Positions 30,301-37,571 of a stretch of 64,000 nucleotides of DNA are shown piece after piece. The notes under the pieces were generated by a model, which worked only from the letters and a program-made list of their open reading frames with translations, was not told the DNA's origin and ran no database searches. The position numbers were made by a program, and so were the translations under genes. Origin of the DNA: Bin80 sp965208025 (GTDB taxonomy: Bacteria; Bacteroidota; Rhodothermia; Rhodothermales; Bin80); assembly GCA_965208025.1 (NCBI GenBank), contig OZ242302.1, positions 868,001-932,000 on the forward strand, given 5' to 3'. Each line of letters starts with the position of its first letter. Positions within the stretch are counted from its first letter, which is position 1.

Positions 30301-30883
30301 CAGTTCCAGAATCAATTATCGCAATGGTTACCTCAGCATCTTCACCTTTTACGACATCCCACGCCTCAGGGAAGTGTAATCGATCCAGATAAGAACTATC
30401 AAAATAAAGCGGATCATTAGGAATCGTTGGTCGCTGTGTATTGAGATTAATTTGCTCACCGTAGGGGACGCGGGGGTACAATGGTTCGGCATATTCAACA
30501 CTTGATAAGGCACTGACTAAGCGTGCAGCCTCTTGGGGAGAGATAGTAGCACCGTAGCGAACACGATGAATGCGTTGGAGAGCAGTAACGCTACTTGGAA
30601 CACGTTTTCGTAAATTCTCCAGGCTAGGGAAAGCAGGTTCAACGGAGTGAACTTCAAGATTTAATGGCAGGCTCCTCTTGGCATGACCCTCTTTGTACTT
30701 GACGATCAAAACACCTGGCAGTGCATCAGGGGAGGGTTGTGAAAGCGCGGAAGATATACACACAATTAGCGCCAACAAAGTACCAATGAGAGCAACTCCA
30801 GAATAAAGAATCCTTTCGGGATGAGTATATCCAATGTTCGTTGTAAGAGAATGTGCTCCTAATTTTACCATAGCAAGATCCAA
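27338..30883 (-). CDS. Subtilisin-like serine protease with Calx-beta modules and T9SS sorting domain
   Basis: A 1181-residue secreted S8 peptidase. After a hydrophobic signal segment (residues about 27-49) comes a propeptide-like part (residues 55-135), then the catalytic domain with Asp191 (AIIDSGTDW), His249 (EYHGSYVTG), oxyanion Asn340 (VVAAGN) and Ser405 (GTSFAAPIVSG). All catalytic residues are present; HGS replaces the more usual HGT. Residues about 460-830 hold a domain shared with the neighbouring cargo protein, then two beta-sandwich modules of the Calx-beta kind (phrases LTFTPDNWDQDQTV), and the C-terminal 85 residues are a T9SS sorting domain (VIGNYPNPFQTSTEILFDLP, MLGRKIREFP, MAAGIYMYQV). 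It is expected to be exported by Sec, passed through T9SS and act outside the cell on proteins. The gene is isolated, with over 600 bases upstream. Confidence 0.92.
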   Translation of the reverse strand: MDLAMVKLGAHSLTTNIGYTHPERILYSGVALIGTLLALIVCISSALSQPSPDALPGVLIVKYKEGHAKRSLPLNLEVHSVEPAFPSLENLRKRVPSSVTALQRIHRVRYGATISPQEAARLVSALSSVEYAEPLYPRVPYGEQINLNTQRPTIPNDPLYFDSSYLDRLHFPEAWDVVKGEDAEVTIAIIDSGTDWRHDDLYANVWTNLGEIPNNRIDDDRNGYVDDVHGWNFTRSTNDPSPNTALEYHGSYVTGVSNAVSDNRIGMAGASWNAKFIPINTNCDGRFTLCFTDQGVVYAAMLGADIINGSYGSSFYSNSEHDAIKAATDLGSLVVVAAGNEKSGQEYFRHFPGGLQEALTVCGTTPDSDENVFNYGFSVDVCAPGIGVLTTVADGGYFDNAQGTSFAAPIVSGLAALVKTKFPDISAIQLREQIRATSNNIDFANHPSLAGRLGRGRVNAYGAVTETDAVSIRLTEWILTDENQDGRYDPLEHISVEATFVSYLSDVEAVTILWGVHEDEVILTSGQFVDVGLVKSGESFTTRLRLTSTANVPYRSRVFIEPIVLNSKNEVLSGGDAIPMIINDVTIVQIHDQSNTVLNVTSEGNLGWVDFSWISNTDYLGEVGSGVIFSDVGVQIEDEAGLIVGHQSQVASSVFETHEDSPQNQDFVPLTPLSSWECGQRLNCTSVELFAEKINVEVVQKTLSNPLLDKVALIRYLFRSPTNQSLTELYAGIYATFSFLDDFEFQHVIVEEEQTILTQNPRGSQHIGVGAISDQYDNLHIRAVAEAEFPNSDDAWEMMKGGIVGTDLPTVGQYIGLGPLSIPPNMQDSLTFSIVYGDDYEDVLANLRFAKSLAASWIGNEFSELSVGPTLIPSLAEGSSVDIAVKLLDRPVSSTTVVLTAGSDHIGFSGSSLSDSNTLEFTTDNWNQDQTVTVEALNDSQDIGDKWRRVFISASGYSGKIVQIFVLDDDAVELDIEPNQILNLVEGMTADFAVRLTANPRANVIAFLSQDDFNHDIKLTLSTQSLVFTPDNWDQDQTVIVTAEDNDTNDGDAWQYVYITLFGEQSQVNIQVLDDEARDVANEKVTSLPTVFSVIGNYPNPFQTSTEILFDLPLPSKVSVSVIDMLGRKIREFPPADYHAGWSHTIKIDLQDMAAGIYMYQVIATSEQSTQSSSALMSLVH

Positions 30884-31527
30884 ATATGATCAGATGAATC
30901 GGTTGTGGTGAACGTCATTGAAACGAGCGACTTGAACTAGAATAGGTTCACTCCAAATGGCATTATTTGCCTCTGGTCAAAACTTACCAATTTACAGATG
31001 GTTCATTTCGGGCTTATCTCGCTCAGTTGTAAAGGTACAGACTTTACTTGGGTTCAAATTCTTATTGTCCCACATTTGTATGAATAAGCAATCTTCAACA
31101 AAATTCAAATATGGAAGTCCTCGGCTATTTAGTGGTAGATGAGCATCAAGGAAATCATCAGGTTGTCACGACGATCAGTCCATTTCGTTGAATTGCCATC
31201 TTCATTGAGGCGAAGTAGCCTTGCGGCACCTTAATGAAGAGGGGCTCCTCCTATGTTTAAACTTGGACTCCTGAAACCGTAAAAAGTTTCGTTGTTGAAC
31301 ACCTATCCCACGCACTGGGATTTTGAGTTTTAAATTTTTCTAAGGAGCAATTCATCAGGTTGATCATTGAATCTGTAGTTCGTTGCTTCACCTCGTTACC
31401 CGACCTCCTCCAACTTAAATTTTAACTGTCGTTGAACAGCAGTTATCCCGTCACTCAACGAACGACTGCTCATGAAATGATACTGTGAAGTGAAAATACG
31501 ATCAATTTGATCAACTGTAACAAAAAT
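30884..31527. other. Gene-free stretch between the defence island and the subtilase
   Basis: 644 bases with no convincing gene. It includes the subtilase upstream region, a short inverted repeat (CTTCATT/AATGAAG around 31200-31245) and the possible pseudoknot at 31429-31470 described separately. Confidence 0.5.
31429..31470. other. Possible H-type RNA pseudoknot downstream of the defence island
   Basis: Two interleaved complementary pairs are seen: TCGTTGA (31429-31435) with TCAACGA (31455-31461), and AGCAGT (31438-31443) with ACTGCT (31465-31470). The order of the four arms is that of an H-type pseudoknot, about 58 bases after the DUF499 gene stop. Such a match can occur by chance in 640 bases. 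Confidence 0.3.
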
Positions 31528-34275
31528 TTACTCGGAATCAACTTTGATCCTCTCATGTAATTCAAGTTCTTCAAGAACTCTCTTTAATTCTGACTGTTTA
31601 TGTTGAGCAGATGTAGAGTTCACTTTTGAAGATAGATTAATTTCTATGTGAAGATCCCTATGCTCTCGTAACATGGGTATGACTTTAGTGCCAAAACGAT
31701 TCCATATTTCTGAGGGCATACTTCCTGTAACTTTGAGGGTGATTTCAGCCTTATCAAGTTGATCTGGTGGATCTGGAGTTGGCTCTACAATTTTGTCAGG
31801 TTGTTTGGGTGGTTGAGGGTCTACCTTGCCAGCAGGTTTATCCAACAGGGAACGTACCCTGTCACTTTTTAACAGGTAAACATCCTGATCAAACTCTATC
31901 TCCTCCTGTGAAATCGGCTGATTATACCTGACTCGTTGATATTCACCATTCGCTTTTAAGCCAGATGCCAACCCGAATTCACCCGTCTCTACAAATTTTC
32001 GAATCTGCTCTCGTAGTGTTTTCTCTGGATTAGCCAATCGAGTGAGTGATCCGTCAAGAAAGTTTTTCCTTAAACCCGTAAGAGGCCAGGCCCCATCATC
32101 TGTAAAGGCGTTTGGCCATTTACGATCAATATACCCGGCGCTAACGGTTTCATTGAGAAGACCCTCGGACTTTAACGCAGTAATGACTCGTCCGCACAGA
32201 GTTTCAATTGAACTTGAGTAGCCTGCTCCCAGATCTATGTGTCTGATCCCGCTTTGCTCTTTGGGATCTGAAAGCACTACATAGCGATAGCTGGCCCATA
32301 CTTCGTTCTTTGCTGCTTCCTCAGCCTCTCTGACGTATGAACTAACATTGGAACGCTCCCTATTGTCAAATTCTGGTCCCAGATCTCCTCTTGACAATTC
32401 CTGCTCCACCATCTGCCATGCAAGCCAAAGTTCAACCTTTTCGCGTAGCTTCAGACCAGTTGACTTGACACACCATACTAATGATCCTGGATAAAGGCGC
32501 GGAGAGTGCCCGCGATCTCTTGTCCATTCAATGATGCGTTGAGGGACTTGACCTTCTTCGGACCACTCTGTTTCTGGATCAAGAATTATCAGGATCAACT
32601 CAGGCGTATCCTGAACAATAGAACTGCTGTCAGGGAAGGGAACAACTCGTAAGGTTTTCCCTCTGCGAAATTCATTCTCTACAAGTTTGCGTATGGCAGG
32701 CTTGGTATCCTTTTCCTCATTAAGTGAGGCGCGACGATCGCTCACAACCTTTTTCAAAGTTGCTTGATAATGAATCTTGTAATCTGATCCCACTCTTCGA
32801 ATGAAAAATCCTTTTCGCTCTAAGGCTACTGCTGCATTTTCAATCGCACTAGTATCAATGGAGGGCGCACCAAGTGCAAAATATAATTCTGGAAGGGAGG
32901 TGACCTTGTTCACCTGCCCACCTGAGGATTCAAATAAAATAGCCGTACCCACACGACGATGGATGCCTTGGAGGTCAGTCGGGACACCGGCATCTAGGGT
33001 ACGAGCATGTGCGTTCCTTCCTGCTATATCGGCATCAATCGCCGTATCAAGGCGATTCTCTCCCAATTGTCCTAATACAACAGCTCGAAATTCTGGTATA
33101 TCAAGAGGTGCAGATCCCAGAGTGATCAAAGGCTCATTGTATGCATGCTTGTACTGTTTCAGAGATATAGCAGAAATCCACTGTGCAAGCATTGCAAGAG
33201 ATCCTCTGGTTTGCTGAAATTGGGAAAGAGCTTGCCATTTGCGTTGGAAAACCGAAAGGGTAGCAGGATGAAATGGATAACATGCCTCAAATCGCCCAGC
33301 AAGAATATCTTTTGCCTTTATATGTTTGAGCGCTGTGTCAGCAGATGTCCATTCTCTTGGAAGACGGTCAGTACGCTCAAAGCACCAATCTGCATAAACC
33401 CGAGCTATCTTTCTGCGCTCTTTTAGACTCCCTCGGTCTTCAAAAAGTCTTCGGCAAATGACCTCACTGATTTCGGATTCATCATTTGCAAAGAGATCAC
33501 GTGAAACTCGGCGTACAACTTTTGTAATTTTTTCCTGCCATTCTTGATCTCTACGAGTCATCTCAACTTGGCTCCGTGGCAAGCTGATCACGGCAACCGC
33601 TCGGGCCGTCCCCGTGGTAGCGACGGATAGATTCTGAATGAAGGCAAGGAAGCTCTCTGCCATTTCACTGTGGCGATTGACAAAATTCAACACCTCATCA
33701 AAAAGTAAGAGAACAGGAGCACCTGCAGCTTGAAAAACATTTGCTAATGCCTCTGTCCCAGGCGGGACAGTCAGAGCTGCACTTCCCAATGCTTCCACGC
33801 CTTGATCACCTGCGACTTGACGGGCTAAATCAATCCAAGGATTCTCCTTGCCCTCTTCAGGGTCCCAAGCATTACCCACAAACACGCCTACACGAATATC
33901 GGGAAGTGAAGTAATCTTTGCTTCTTTGAGTAGATCAGATACTCCTGGAAGATTGGACACACTGGAACTGTTTTTGGCAATGTGGTAAAGCGAAGTAAGT
34001 ATGTGGGTTTTTCCTCCACCGAATTTTGTAATTAGTGTCAGTACTGGAGAGGTATTTGCTGTCCTACCACAGATGCGGCTAAGTACTTTGAGAATATGAT
34101 CTTGAAGGGAATTTGTAAAACAAGTTCTTGAAAAAAACTGAATCGGATCACTATAATCTTGTGGGGCAGATCCAGAAACGACCTGCTCCAAGGCAATAGC
34201 GAACTCATCTGGGCTAAATGAGCGTCCTTCCCGAACTTCTTTACGAAGCTTAACAACTGTATACCAAGGTTTCAA
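31528..34275 (-). CDS. DUF499 family AAA+ ATPase of a defence locus
   Basis: The 915-residue protein belongs to the DUF499 family. The N-terminal block (SFSPDEFAIALEQVVSG, then DPIQFFSRTCFTNSLQDHI) is followed by Walker A TKFGGGKTH (Lys89), and Walker B APVLLLFDEVLNFV at about residue 190, with an arginine-rich motor region and a C-terminal part containing a proline-rich linker (about 810-845) and a small alpha/beta end. In defence loci these ATPases accompany a DUF1156 methyltransferase and a SNF2-type helicase, as here. The start is TTG at 34275, supported by a GGAGG ribosome site 8 nt upstream, and it lies 157 bases after the reader-nuclease gene. It is the last gene of the island. How it couples ATP hydrolysis to restriction is not known from the sequence. 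Confidence 0.88.
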   Translation of the reverse strand: MKPWYTVVKLRKEVREGRSFSPDEFAIALEQVVSGSAPQDYSDPIQFFSRTCFTNSLQDHILKVLSRICGRTANTSPVLTLITKFGGGKTHILTSLYHIAKNSSSVSNLPGVSDLLKEAKITSLPDIRVGVFVGNAWDPEEGKENPWIDLARQVAGDQGVEALGSAALTVPPGTEALANVFQAAGAPVLLLFDEVLNFVNRHSEMAESFLAFIQNLSVATTGTARAVAVISLPRSQVEMTRRDQEWQEKITKVVRRVSRDLFANDESEISEVICRRLFEDRGSLKERRKIARVYADWCFERTDRLPREWTSADTALKHIKAKDILAGRFEACYPFHPATLSVFQRKWQALSQFQQTRGSLAMLAQWISAISLKQYKHAYNEPLITLGSAPLDIPEFRAVVLGQLGENRLDTAIDADIAGRNAHARTLDAGVPTDLQGIHRRVGTAILFESSGGQVNKVTSLPELYFALGAPSIDTSAIENAAVALERKGFFIRRVGSDYKIHYQATLKKVVSDRRASLNEEKDTKPAIRKLVENEFRRGKTLRVVPFPDSSSIVQDTPELILIILDPETEWSEEGQVPQRIIEWTRDRGHSPRLYPGSLVWCVKSTGLKLREKVELWLAWQMVEQELSRGDLGPEFDNRERSNVSSYVREAEEAAKNEVWASYRYVVLSDPKEQSGIRHIDLGAGYSSSIETLCGRVITALKSEGLLNETVSAGYIDRKWPNAFTDDGAWPLTGLRKNFLDGSLTRLANPEKTLREQIRKFVETGEFGLASGLKANGEYQRVRYNQPISQEEIEFDQDVYLLKSDRVRSLLDKPAGKVDPQPPKQPDKIVEPTPDPPDQLDKAEITLKVTGSMPSEIWNRFGTKVIPMLREHRDLHIEINLSSKVNSTSAQHKQSELKRVLEELELHERIKVDSE

Positions 34276-34283
34276 AATTTTAT

Positions 34284-34288
34284 CCTCC
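34284..34288 (-). promoter_or_regulatory. Ribosome binding site of the DUF499 gene
   Basis: GGAGG on the minus strand stands 8 nt before the TTG codon at 34275; it supports this non-ATG start, since no in-frame ATG with a ribosome site is nearby. Confidence 0.6.
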
Positions 34289-34301
34289 GATTAGGGTTTG
34301 C

Positions 34302-34469
34302 CATACGAGCCTCTTTCAAAATTCTTTATTTTCACCTGTTGTCCCCACTGAATTGTGGCTTAAACTGTCTCAGTTTAGTCGGACCACGCGAAATCTTCAG
34401 TATGGGAACCTCTTTCGAAATCCTTCAAAAAATCATCCAATTGAGGAGTTTTGAAAGAGGCTCATACGA
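34302..34469. repeat. Three short related repeats at the end of the reader-nuclease gene
   Basis: A 25-base motif around GCCTCTTTCAAAA occurs at 34302-34326 and (diverged) 34401-34425 on the plus strand and again on the minus strand at 34469-34445. The first and third are inverted, so the 168-bp segment looks like a miniature inverted-repeat unit. The nuclease stop codon (34433) is inside it, with its last residues (MSLFQNSS) coming from one arm. No target duplication was found. Confidence 0.45.
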
Positions 34470-35404
34470 TTAAATAATTCCAGAGACGACTTCTTGAGCT
34501 TGTTGAGATTGGCATATGCAACAGAAGTGTATCCATTATCGGAATCATACATACGATAGCGGATACCGTCCGTGACAATCACATCACAATTCGCGCCTAT
34601 TTCTTTTGAGTACCCGACTACTTGCTCTAATTCACCTTCAACTCCCTCTCCAAAACGTTTGGCCTCAATCATAAAATAGCAATTCTTGGCTGATCTTGGT
34701 GGCTTGTTGAATACCGACACATCAACTTTCTGCCACTCAACTGCAATTTTTTCAACTGACCATCCAAGTACATGTAAAAACGGAACCACCCAGTGTGCAA
34801 CCATCTCCCCTTCCGTGGGAAAATCGCCAAAAAAGTCTGGATCTTCATAAAGGTGAACCAAGTCATTCACTTGGGCAATAATCTCTTCTAGTTCAATGGG
34901 CTGTGCTTCAAGAGATGCTTCTTCAACAGGTAGACTTGGTAGCGAGGATTTCTGCCAGTGTGATGGTGGTGAGTTAATAAATTTATTCGCATAATCAACA
35001 ATACATTTCGAGTGAACTTGGGAGAATCGTGATGGCTGAGCACCAAAATCATACTTCTTGAAAGGTTCGGGTTCAGGAAGTTTAAACCAACGCACTCGCC
35101 TAGCGTGTTGTAGATCAAGGCCATTCACGTCATCAAATTGAGAAAGGTACTGATATTCAGACGCAACAAGACCGACTGCTTGAATATCAGAAGATCCAGT
35201 TCGAAGCAATAGCACATCACCTATTTTGATTTCATTAACAAATTGTTGAAGAAATCCTTGACGATATCGCTCTGGTCGCCACGGCCCTGCATCACCGGGC
35301 CCAATCAATGCAACGCCGTAATCAATAAACTTGGCGGCATAAGATGTATTGGTAGATCCTGCAGAGACCTGCCAGACATTAATTTCTGCTGTCAGATCCT
35401 TCAT
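34433..35404 (-). CDS. PUA/EVE-like reader domain fused to PD-(D/E)xK nuclease domain
   Basis: The 323-residue protein, from ATG 35404, has two domains. Residues about 5-115 resemble EVE/PUA-like domains (INVWQVSAGSTNTSYAAKF, then DYGVALIGPGD and IGDVLLLRTGSSDIQAVGLV), which in other proteins bind modified bases. Residues about 190-300 match the N-terminal nuclease domain of type I restriction subunit R: VPFLHVLGW, the acidic VDVSVF, then the catalytic IEAKR (E-x-K), and a tail with LEQVVGYSKE and CDVIVTDGIRYRMYD. So the candidate function is endonuclease cleavage directed by a base-modification reader. It lies in the same direction as, and between, the PIN and DUF499 genes of the island. An alternative TTG start lies six codons upstream. 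The fold assignment comes from motif reading only. Confidence 0.75.
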   Translation of the reverse strand: MKDLTAEINVWQVSAGSTNTSYAAKFIDYGVALIGPGDAGPWRPERYRQGFLQQFVNEIKIGDVLLLRTGSSDIQAVGLVASEYQYLSQFDDVNGLDLQHARRVRWFKLPEPEPFKKYDFGAQPSRFSQVHSKCIVDYANKFINSPPSHWQKSSLPSLPVEEASLEAQPIELEEIIAQVNDLVHLYEDPDFFGDFPTEGEMVAHWVVPFLHVLGWSVEKIAVEWQKVDVSVFNKPPRSAKNCYFMIEAKRFGEGVEGELEQVVGYSKEIGANCDVIVTDGIRYRMYDSDNGYTSVAYANLNKLKKSSLELFNRMSLFQNSSIG

Positions 35405-35609
35405 GATATTGCTAATGAACAACCAACCATTCTACTCCAGAGCAGATGGATAGAACACTGCAAATTTAATTCATCAATTCCAGAAAGACTAATTTTCTGA
35501 ATAGACGTAAGTCTCATCTCAAATCAAAATTGCAATTACCCGAAAGTGATCTAAACGGGCTCAGATTGAAAGCTGATCCCAGACACATGATGATTCAAAT
35601 CTGTTGCAG

Positions 35610-36086
35610 TCACAACTGCGATTGGCAAAGATCCCTCCTTGATAATAAATTTTTGTGTCCTGGTGAGAATGCCTCGCGCCCATCATTGGTTGAGTAGATT
35701 TTCCCTCTGGGATTGTTGATTAACTGTCTGTTTTTGAAATCCTGCTGTAATTTCTTGTCATTTGAATACAATAGCCTTGCACCACTAAGTTGGGCTAATG
35801 CAATGATGTGAAGATCGTTGGACGAGCAGACTTTTGTTTCCTGGAGTTCTTTCTCTCTTTCCATGACTTGTTCTCCGTTTTCAAGTATAATCTTTCCAGT
35901 ACTAAACGCAGATTTTGTCCATTTTCTAAAGTTCTGCGAAGCTCCTTTAAGTTCTTGAAAAAGTGTTCTACCTACGACCAATTGTACTTTGCCACTTTCT
36001 ATCCAGTTTAAAAACTTCTTTCCTGCCTCTGGACGGGATTCACCAAAGATTTCGTGTACGATATTTGAGTCTATGATGGCACACAT
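35610..36086 (-). CDS. PIN-domain protein (putative ribonuclease)
   Basis: The 158-residue protein shows the four acidic residues of PIN nucleases: Asp6 (AIIDSNIVHEIF), Glu45 (LFQELKG), Asp91 (SSNDLHIIALAQ) and Asp110 (LLYSNDKKLQQDF). PIN domains cut RNA with divalent metal and serve as toxins or effectors. Its ATG overlaps the stop of the preceding ATPase gene by one base (TAATG), so the two were translated together before the transposon insertion. No antitoxin-like gene is adjacent; the ATPase may play the controlling role. With the ATPase now split, translation of this gene may be uncoupled from its original leader. 187 bases separate it from the reader-nuclease gene. Confidence 0.82.
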   Translation of the reverse strand: MCAIIDSNIVHEIFGESRPEAGKKFLNWIESGKVQLVVGRTLFQELKGASQNFRKWTKSAFSTGKIILENGEQVMEREKELQETKVCSSNDLHIIALAQLSGARLLYSNDKKLQQDFKNRQLINNPRGKIYSTNDGREAFSPGHKNLLSRRDLCQSQL

Positions 36087-36281
36087 TACTCAGGCCACAA
36101 AGATCTATTCGTTTCTTCCATGAAAAATCTACCATAATGATTGGGAGAATTGCGGATATTTTCTTGGCTGTCTAGCCGAATTGAATGAATGGTAACACTC
36201 AGATCATTTTGATCAAAAAACAGAATAGAGACATCTTCTGGTTGAAGATTGGTCTTACCATCATGTACATCCAAACGAATT
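36086..36281 (-). pseudogene. 3' part of the AAA ATPase gene, cut off by an ISL3 element
   Basis: The 62 codons read DVHDGKTNLQPEDVSILFFD and continue with LDSQENIRNSPNHYGRFFME, ending at WPE. This is the C-terminus expected for DUF3696/OLD-like AAA ATPases (PEDVxLFFFE, then a final GFFxxFFxE-type end). The 8 bases 36274-36281 are one copy of the target duplication. If the element and one copy are removed, the frame reads DHLINRIRLDVHDGKT without any stop or shift. The TAA stop overlaps the ATG of the PIN gene. Confidence 0.85.
36274..36281. repeat. Target site duplication, left copy (AACGAATT)
   Basis: Eight bases AACGAATT directly left of the ISL3 element match 37564-37571 exactly; an 8-bp duplication is the usual length for ISL3 elements. 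Confidence 0.92.
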
Positions 36282-36309
36282 GGTTCTACCCCGAACCTTG
36301 TGGATAGAG
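36282..36309 (+). repeat. ISL3 inverted repeat, left
   Basis: Read inward it starts GGTTCTACCCCGAACCTTGT and matches about 20 of 28 positions of the right end, including the outer nine. Confidence 0.85.
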
Positions 36310-37503
36310 GTCTAAGCCTCCACAGAAGAATAGAATCGCACTTCTGAATTTTTCAAACGTTCGGTATCCTCTCCCGACCGTTTTGATTTCTTGAATTTTG
36401 CCGTTAATGCGTTCTGCCTTGGCGTTGGATTGTGAGTGGGAAAGTGCATTACAGACGCCATCAAAATGTCGCTGAAACCTTTCCCCCACCTTGGTGACTT
36501 CCCTGACGCCCATCTGCTCAACACTCTTTAGCCAGAGATCAAAATACCTCTTTGCTTCGGCGAAGGAACTACACTCAAAGATCCCTTTAAACTCTTCGCG
36601 TACCCGCCAGGCGTGACTGACTTCCAAGTTGGCTTCTTGAACGACTTTGAAGATCTCGTCTTGCTTGGCCGTACGGTTCTTTTCGTTCTTCAAAAGCACA
36701 TAACGCGTCCCTTTCAACTCGGGATGGCTCTTCACTTCCCGTCTGCGCACCTGATTGATTGCTTTGTTCAGATCCTGAATCAGATGAAACCGATCATGAA
36801 TCAAGGTTGCGTTCGGAAAGACTCGTTCAACGGCGCGAATAAACGCCTTTAACATGTCCGTCGTCACCGTTACGACCTTCTCCTTCATTCCCTCAAACAC
36901 ACGCTCAAACAGCACTATAGCGCCTTCTTTGGTCTTTCCCTCCCCCACATCAAGGACAATCCCCCGTGTGGAATCTGTTACCACGGTCCCATAGACATGC
37001 CCCCGTTTGAGTGCTTTCTCATCCACACCGATATGGGGGATCTCTCCCAGATCCCTACGTGCTAATCCGCGCTCTACACTACGATGCATGATCCGATTCA
37101 GTTGGTTAAATCCACACCGTAGAAGCTTGGCGGTGCTGGTTTGATTTTTGGTTGCTTTCAACAGATCAATCGCAGCGCGCTCAAAGGCATAGGTTACACG
37201 ACTGGATGAATCTGCCCAAGGAAGCTTAATCGTCTTGATTCCCTTTGAAGACTTGACCCGAGGGATACGACAGTGGATATAACTCTTGGATTGACACCAG
37301 TCAATATGACGCCACGAACGCTCCTTGCGGTGGTCATACAACGTCCCAGATTCCCCCGTTTCTGGACAAACAAGATTCTCTCCCGAATGGCGAAGATATA
37401 CATCAATCCGGTGAGACGTTGGATCCAAAGTGATTCGGTCAAGCTGCCACTCAGGAGTGAGATCCAGAGTGTAGCGCATAAATAAATCTATGAAATTTGA
37501 CAT
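36286..37503 (-). CDS. ISL3-family DDE transposase
   Basis: The 405-residue transposase has a zinc-ribbon-like N-terminus (LVCPETGESG and YDHRKERSWRHIDWCQ), a helix-turn-helix-like middle (SRVTYAFERAAIDLLKATKN), and a DDE catalytic domain: Asp in IPHIGVDEKALKRGH, Asp in VTTDMLKAFIRAVE and Glu in NAKAERINGKIQEIKTVGRG. These are the ISL3 hallmarks. The gene is full length, without stops or shifts, starts with ATG at 37503, and its last codons reach into the left inverted repeat. Cut-and-paste transposition with 8-bp duplications is the known behaviour of the family. Confidence 0.95.
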   Translation of the reverse strand: MSNFIDLFMRYTLDLTPEWQLDRITLDPTSHRIDVYLRHSGENLVCPETGESGTLYDHRKERSWRHIDWCQSKSYIHCRIPRVKSSKGIKTIKLPWADSSSRVTYAFERAAIDLLKATKNQTSTAKLLRCGFNQLNRIMHRSVERGLARRDLGEIPHIGVDEKALKRGHVYGTVVTDSTRGIVLDVGEGKTKEGAIVLFERVFEGMKEKVVTVTTDMLKAFIRAVERVFPNATLIHDRFHLIQDLNKAINQVRRREVKSHPELKGTRYVLLKNEKNRTAKQDEIFKVVQEANLEVSHAWRVREEFKGIFECSSFAEAKRYFDLWLKSVEQMGVREVTKVGERFQRHFDGVCNALSHSQSNAKAERINGKIQEIKTVGRGYRTFEKFRSAILFFCGGLDLYPQGSG

Positions 37504-37535
37504 GAAATTGAGTAGGTTTAGTTCGCCGAAATATA

Positions 37536-37563
37536 CTCATTCCACACAAATTGTGGTAGAACC
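37536..37563 (-). repeat. ISL3 inverted repeat, right
   Basis: Read inward on the minus strand it begins GGTTCTACCACAATTTGTGT. It supplies extra codons to the truncated ATPase frame, which runs on into the element to a stop at 37451. Confidence 0.85.
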
Positions 37564-37571
37564 AACGAATT
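37564..37571. repeat. Target site duplication, right copy (AACGAATT)
   Basis: Exact copy of 36274-36281, immediately outside the right inverted repeat. Confidence 0.92.

Larger units (their letters stand above)
36282..37563 (-). mobile_element. ISL3-family insertion sequence, 1282 bp, apparently complete
   Basis: The element is bounded by imperfect inverted repeats beginning GGTTCTACC at both ends and by an exact 8-bp duplication. It carries one transposase gene that fills most of it. It has entered the coding sequence of the AAA ATPase in the same orientation as that gene. The lack of sequence decay in ends, duplication and transposase points to a recent event. Confidence 0.93.

Noticed and set aside
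31140..31500. Retron-type or other known noncoding RNA next to the island
   Set aside because: No reverse transcriptase gene nearby and no recognisable msr/msd inverted repeats; only the weak pseudoknot candidate was kept.
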